Assembly (NCBI GenBank): GCA_031273985.1
Contig: JAISQV010000034.1
Coordinates: 1 to 10,651 of the forward strand
Length of the DNA: 10,651 nt
DNA from: Spirochaetaceae bacterium
GTDB lineage: Bacteria; Spirochaetota; Spirochaetia; Treponematales; Breznakiellaceae
Reading direction: 5' to 3'
Below, in pieces: positions 7,374-10,651 of the stretch. A program made the translations under genes and the position numbers. The notes under the pieces are model-generated. The model made no database searches. It worked only from the letters and a program-made list of their open reading frames with translations, and was not told the DNA's origin. The number at the start of each line of letters is the position of its first letter. Within the stretch, counting starts at the first letter, position 1.

Positions 7374-8561
7374 ATGAAACAGTTTCCCCTGCGGTTTTAC
7401 GCTTTTTGCCTTTCCCTGCTCCTCGGCGGGGCGCTTCTGCCCGCCCAGGAGCAGAGCATCCTTACCGCCTATGAGCGGAATTTCCTCCGGGCCAGCCTCT
7501 CCGGCAAGGCGGACATACTCTACGATGCCGCTACCGATGAAAGGGCGGAGGAATTTATAGGCGGGCTCTACGAATTTGCCCTGGACTTCTCCCTACGGAA
7601 CATGGATATACTCCGGGATGACCCGGATTTTGTAACCCTTACCGCCCTCGCGGCCCAGGGGGTCGGCCTTTCCGGCCGCCGGGAGAGCGTTGCGAGCCTT
7701 TGGACGGTGTTCAGCTCCCTCAGGGACACGGTGATACGGGTGGAGGCGGTAAATTCCCTGGCCCTCCTGGCGCCGGGGGATCCCCTCATGACGGAGCGGC
7801 TTAGCCAGTTTGTGGCGGATCAGAACAGCCTCCACCGCTCCGGCCTTACCGTGGACTACATCACCCTTTCCGCCTGTACCGCCGCCCTGGGGAGGGTGGC
7901 CGGCCCAGCGGCTATTCCCCTTCTCTTTGCCGTGATGGTTGCCGGTTACCCGGACCCGCTTACCGGCGATGCGGCGGCGGCCCTGGAGTCCCTTCCCGAT
8001 CAGGAGGCCTACCGGCGCTACCTGGGGGAGATCATCCGGCGCAGCCCCCCCGGAGAGAAGGCCGCCGCTTTTGAGGCGGGCCTGCGCAACCCCGGCTTCG
8101 GCGACGCCGATAAGGGGGAACTGGCGGAAACAGCCCTGGAGACCGCCCTGGAAGCCGCGGAAGCCGGGGCCCTGGCGGAGTTGCGCTACGCCGCGGTACG
8201 TACCCTGGGGGAACTCCGCTGGGTCCGGGCCGCCCCGCTGGTAATGCGGAACTATACCCTGCTCTACCAGGACTACCTCATGGGGGCCCCCCCGGAACGG
8301 CTTCTGGAGGCGATTACCGCCCTGGGGTCCATGGAAAGCGCCGAGGCGGCCCGTATGCTGAGCCTGCAACTGGGGCGGCTCAACGACCGTATGGAGAGAT
8401 CCGGCCAATGGGACGAGGGACTCACCCTCTGCCTGATAAACGCCCTGGGCGAACTGGGCCACCGGATAGCCTTCGATTATCTTACCTATGTAGCCTACCT
8501 CTCCTACCCTGAATCCGTGCAGGATGCGGCCAGGGAAGCTTTGGGCCGGCTCCAATGGTGA
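7374..8561 (+). CDS. Exported HEAT-repeat protein
   Basis: 395 residues, with a signal peptide (basic start, hydrophobic core 8-22, likely cut near LLPAQ at 21-25), so probably periplasmic or envelope-bound. The mature part is almost entirely helical and Ala/Leu-rich, with HEAT-like helical hairpins at about 119-135, 160-190, 268-292, 306-330 and 349-392 (for example RYAAVRTLGEL and DAAREALGRLQ). HEAT arrays are protein-binding scaffolds; no catalytic motif is seen and the partner is unknown. Start ATG 7374 is supported by GGGAAG at 7363-7368, five bases upstream. It follows the PilZ gene by 37 bp and overlaps the comEC start by 7 bases (ATGGTGA), so the two are probably translationally coupled. 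Specific function not recognised. Confidence 0.85.
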   Translation: MKQFPLRFYAFCLSLLLGGALLPAQEQSILTAYERNFLRASLSGKADILYDAATDERAEEFIGGLYEFALDFSLRNMDILRDDPDFVTLTALAAQGVGLSGRRESVASLWTVFSSLRDTVIRVEAVNSLALLAPGDPLMTERLSQFVADQNSLHRSGLTVDYITLSACTAALGRVAGPAAIPLLFAVMVAGYPDPLTGDAAAALESLPDQEAYRRYLGEIIRRSPPGEKAAAFEAGLRNPGFGDADKGELAETALETALEAAEAGALAELRYAAVRTLGELRWVRAAPLVMRNYTLLYQDYLMGAPPERLLEAITALGSMESAEAARMLSLQLGRLNDRMERSGQWDEGLTLCLINALGELGHRIAFDYLTYVAYLSYPESVQDAAREALGRLQW

Positions 8562-10084
8562 TAAAACATTCCCTTGCCCCGCTGTCCTTTGCCATGGGGG
8601 GGGCGGCGGGCTCCTACTACGGCGCGGGTCTCCTTGCCGGGGCAAAACTCCCCTGGGCCGTCCCGGCAATCCTGACAGGCCTTCTGCTAAGCGCCGCCCT
8701 GGGGGCCCTTCAGTCCCTCAAGACGATCAACGCTGCGCTTTCCGGGGGTTTTGCCGGGGCGACCCCCGGAGAACGGCGCATCCGCCGCGCGGAGCTGTAC
8801 CTCCTCTTCCTTGCCGGGGGCCTTGCGCTGGGCTTCTCCGCCCGGATCGCCGCGGGGGAGCCCCTGCGCCTGGGGCTGCCCCAGGGGGAAATTAGCGCCC
8901 TGAGCGGAACCCTCAAGGAAGACCCCCGTCTTTCCTCCGGCGCAACGGACCGGGGCATGGGACGGCTGGCCCTGAACCACGCCTTTGCCGCATCGGGGGC
9001 AAAAACCACCGCCCGGGGAACCCTGCAGGTCTTTTTCCCCGGTGAAAGCCTCCCCCGGCTGAGGAGCTTTGGCCGGGGGGCGGAACTCTACATAGAGGGG
9101 AAGCTTTTACCCCCGAAAGAGGAGGGGATGCCGCCGGTTTTCAGCGCCAGGGCCGTTCACATAACCCGTGCGGCGGGCCCCCTGGAGCGCTTCCGCACCG
9201 GCCTCAGGCTTTCCCTGGTGTCGCTTTACGGGGGCAAGTGGGGGGGCCTTGCCCAGGCCCTGCTCCTCGGCGTCCGGGATAACCTGGATGCGGACCTGGC
9301 CAGGGCCTACCGGAATGCGGGACTCTCCCACATCCTTGCCCTTTCGGGTATGCACCTGGGGATCATTGCCGCGATACTGGCCTTCCTCCTCAAAAAACCC
9401 CTGGGCCTGAAGGCTTCGGCGGCCTTTTCCTCCCTCTGCATCATCCTCTATGTGTACCTTGCGGCGGCCCAGCCCTCCCTGGCCCGTTCCGCGGTGATGT
9501 ACCTCCTGGGCAGCTTCTGCGTACTCCGCTCACTGCCCCGGCGTCTCCCCTTTATTCTGGGCCTGAGTTTCATCATCCAGATCATCCTCTGGCCCGCATC
9601 GGGGGATACGGTTTCTTTCATGCTGTCCTACCTGGCCCTGGCGGGGATACTCTTCCTGGGGGAGCCCCTGCGCCTTCTCCTTCGCGGCAAAGTGCCGGAC
9701 ATTCTGGCCCTGCCCCTGTCGGCCTCCCTGGGGGCCTTTATCTTCAGCATGGGAATAACGGCCTTTCACTTCGGCCTCATTCAACCTGTGGGTATCCTTG
9801 CGGGGCTCGTCGTGTCTCCCCTCAGCACGGTCTTCATGGCGGCGGCCATGGCGGCGCCGGTACTTTCCCTCATTCCCCCCCTGGCCTCCATCGCGGACGG
9901 GGCCCTCGGCGGCCTTTACCGCGTGATTCAGTACCTCGTGGAGACAGCGGGGGCCGCGCCGCCCCTCAAAGCCCCCTGGCCCTTCGCCCTGGCCGCCTCC
10001 CTTGCCCTGACCGCACTGGTTATCCTGCTGAGGGAGCGGCTCATCCGCCCCGGCGAAAGACTTGCCCCCTTTGCCGCTCCCTGA
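8555..10084 (+). CDS. comEC: ComEC/Rec2 family DNA-uptake channel protein lacking the metallo-beta-lactamase domain
   Basis: An inner-membrane protein of 509 residues. Hydrophobic segments near 10-60 and 81-100 precede a soluble OB-like DUF4131 region (about 110-205). The Competence domain (about 230-500) follows, with the family signature SHILALSGMHLG at 258-269, PSLARSAVMY (307-316) and SFMLSYLALAGI (354-365). Full-length ComEC of transformable bacteria has about 750-800 residues and ends in a metallo-beta-lactamase-like domain proposed to degrade the non-transported strand. Here the frame stops cleanly after the last membrane segment, and rsmA follows at once, so that domain is absent rather than cut by the window. 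It may still form the channel for incoming DNA. The start overlaps the HEAT gene stop, with no Shine-Dalgarno sequence of its own. A run of eight G lies in codons 14-17. Confidence 0.9.
   Translation: MVIKHSLAPLSFAMGGAAGSYYGAGLLAGAKLPWAVPAILTGLLLSAALGALQSLKTINAALSGGFAGATPGERRIRRAELYLLFLAGGLALGFSARIAAGEPLRLGLPQGEISALSGTLKEDPRLSSGATDRGMGRLALNHAFAASGAKTTARGTLQVFFPGESLPRLRSFGRGAELYIEGKLLPPKEEGMPPVFSARAVHITRAAGPLERFRTGLRLSLVSLYGGKWGGLAQALLLGVRDNLDADLARAYRNAGLSHILALSGMHLGIIAAILAFLLKKPLGLKASAAFSSLCIILYVYLAAAQPSLARSAVMYLLGSFCVLRSLPRRLPFILGLSFIIQIILWPASGDTVSFMLSYLALAGILFLGEPLRLLLRGKVPDILALPLSASLGAFIFSMGITAFHFGLIQPVGILAGLVVSPLSTVFMAAAMAAPVLSLIPPLASIADGALGGLYRVIQYLVETAGAAPPLKAPWPFALAASLALTALVILLRERLIRPGERLAPFAAP
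8596..8603 (+). repeat. Run of eight G near the 5' end of comEC
   Basis: Eight consecutive G occupy codons 14-17 of comEC, about 40 bases after the start. Slippage here would shift the frame near the beginning of the gene. Poly-G tracts of similar length vary in other treponemes, but GC-rich codon use alone could also produce this. Confidence 0.5.
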
Positions 10085-10651
10085 TCACAATTCCCCCGGA
10101 AGCATCCGGCGTTTTCTCGACAGCCGGGGCCTGGGGATGAGGAAGAACTACGGGCAGAATTTTCTCATAAATCCCGAAGCCCGGCGGCGTCTGCTCGACG
10201 CCCTGGAAGCGGGGCGGGGCGCTGAGGTTTGGGAGATAGGCCCCGGCATAGGGGCCATGACCCAGGCCCTGCTGGACCGGGAACTGAGGGTCCTGGCCTT
10301 CGAGATTGACCGGGGTTTCATCACTGTCTTACGGGAATTCTTCGGAGCGAACGGCAATTTTACCCTGATTGAAGGGGATGTGATGAAGACCTGGCCCCGG
10401 ACGGAGCGGGGCGGGGATTACCTTTTGGGCAATTTACCCTATACTATAGGGGCCGCTCTTCTGGCGGACTTCATAGAAAAGGATAGATTCTTTAGGCGCA
10501 TGGTGGTAACGGTGCAGCGGGAAACGGCCCGGAGGATGATGGCCCGCCCCGGCGAAGCGGATTATTCGTCTTTTTCACTGCTCTGCGGGGCGGCCTACCG
10601 GATAAGCCCCCTCATAAGCCTCAAGGGCGCTTCCTTCTACCCCGAACCGAG
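10071..10651 (+). CDS. rsmA: 16S rRNA adenine dimethyltransferase RsmA/KsgA, 3' end cut by window
   Basis: It transfers four methyl groups from SAM to two adjacent adenines (A1518 and A1519 in E. coli numbering) in the 3' helix of 16S rRNA during small-subunit maturation. The 193 visible residues show the family motifs: GQNFL (28-32), SAM motif I EIGPGIG (55-61), acidic E78/D80, D103, catalytic NLPY (121-124), QRE (149-151) and ASFYPEP (187-193). About 90 C-terminal residues lie beyond the window. Start choice: ATG 10137 would leave only five residues before GQNFL. The in-frame sequence before it (SPGSIRRFLDSRGLG) aligns by eye with the N-terminal segment of Bacillus KsgA, so translation must begin upstream, most likely at TTG 10071 (or TTG 10062), overlapping the end of comEC. 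No strong Shine-Dalgarno sequence is visible, which suggests translational coupling. Loss of this enzyme gives kasugamycin resistance in other bacteria. Confidence 0.93.
   Translation, partial: MPLPDHNSPGSIRRFLDSRGLGMRKNYGQNFLINPEARRRLLDALEAGRGAEVWEIGPGIGAMTQALLDRELRVLAFEIDRGFITVLREFFGANGNFTLIEGDVMKTWPRTERGGDYLLGNLPYTIGAALLADFIEKDRFFRRMVVTVQRETARRMMARPGEADYSSFSLLCGAAYRISPLISLKGASFYPEP

Noticed and set aside
7593..8669. A 358-residue minus-strand frame opposite the HEAT gene
   Set aside because: No motifs and shadow-like composition; the plus strand has a signal peptide, ribosome binding site and helical repeats.

Overview
The window reads as ordinary, GC-rich chromosome of a spirochaete. A Treponema of the termite-gut type is my best guess. 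This is inferred from gene style (a long hybrid kinase, a beta-barrel protein with an N-terminal accessory domain, a membrane-anchored PilZ protein, a ComEC-like protein without its hydrolase domain) and from GC-rich intergenic hairpins. It is not proven by any single marker. There is no transposase, phage gene, CRISPR array, tRNA or rRNA that I can support.

Layout. 1-316 is non-coding: an A/T-rich inverted short repeat (1-69), then a dense block of GC-rich hairpins (about 117-271). 317-3082 (+) encodes a 921-residue hybrid sensor histidine kinase with two receiver domains. It converges, with only 26 bp between stops, on 3109-4188 (-), an exported outer-membrane-type protein. The divergent region 4189-4371 holds a good sigma70-type promoter for the outer-membrane gene, leader hairpins and a separate small palindrome. 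A terminator-like hairpin lies inside that gene's first codons. 4372-5076 (+) is comF. 5077-5242 is non-coding and carries a degenerate 10-bp tandem repeat. 5243-5953 (-) is a CPBP-family membrane protein with an uncertain start. 5954-6205 is a divergent control region with promoters in both directions and a second GC-rich nested hairpin.

6206-10651 (+) looks like one operon behind a strong promoter (TTGACA, 17 bp, TATAGT at 6114-6142): a membrane-anchored PilZ protein, an exported HEAT-repeat protein, a ComEC-like channel protein without the C-terminal metallo-beta-lactamase domain, and the 5' two thirds of rsmA (ksgA), which runs off the window. The last three genes overlap, which suggests translational coupling. 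Functionally the window joins signalling (kinase, c-di-GMP receptor), envelope proteins, two competence-family genes (comF, comEC) and a ribosome-maturation enzyme.

I did not find a convincing new multi-gene system. The best items for a second look are regulatory: the terminator-like hairpin within the signal-peptide codons of the outer-membrane gene, the stop-start leader ORF in front of the PilZ gene, a possible CTG start for the CPBP gene, and two families of small intergenic repeats.
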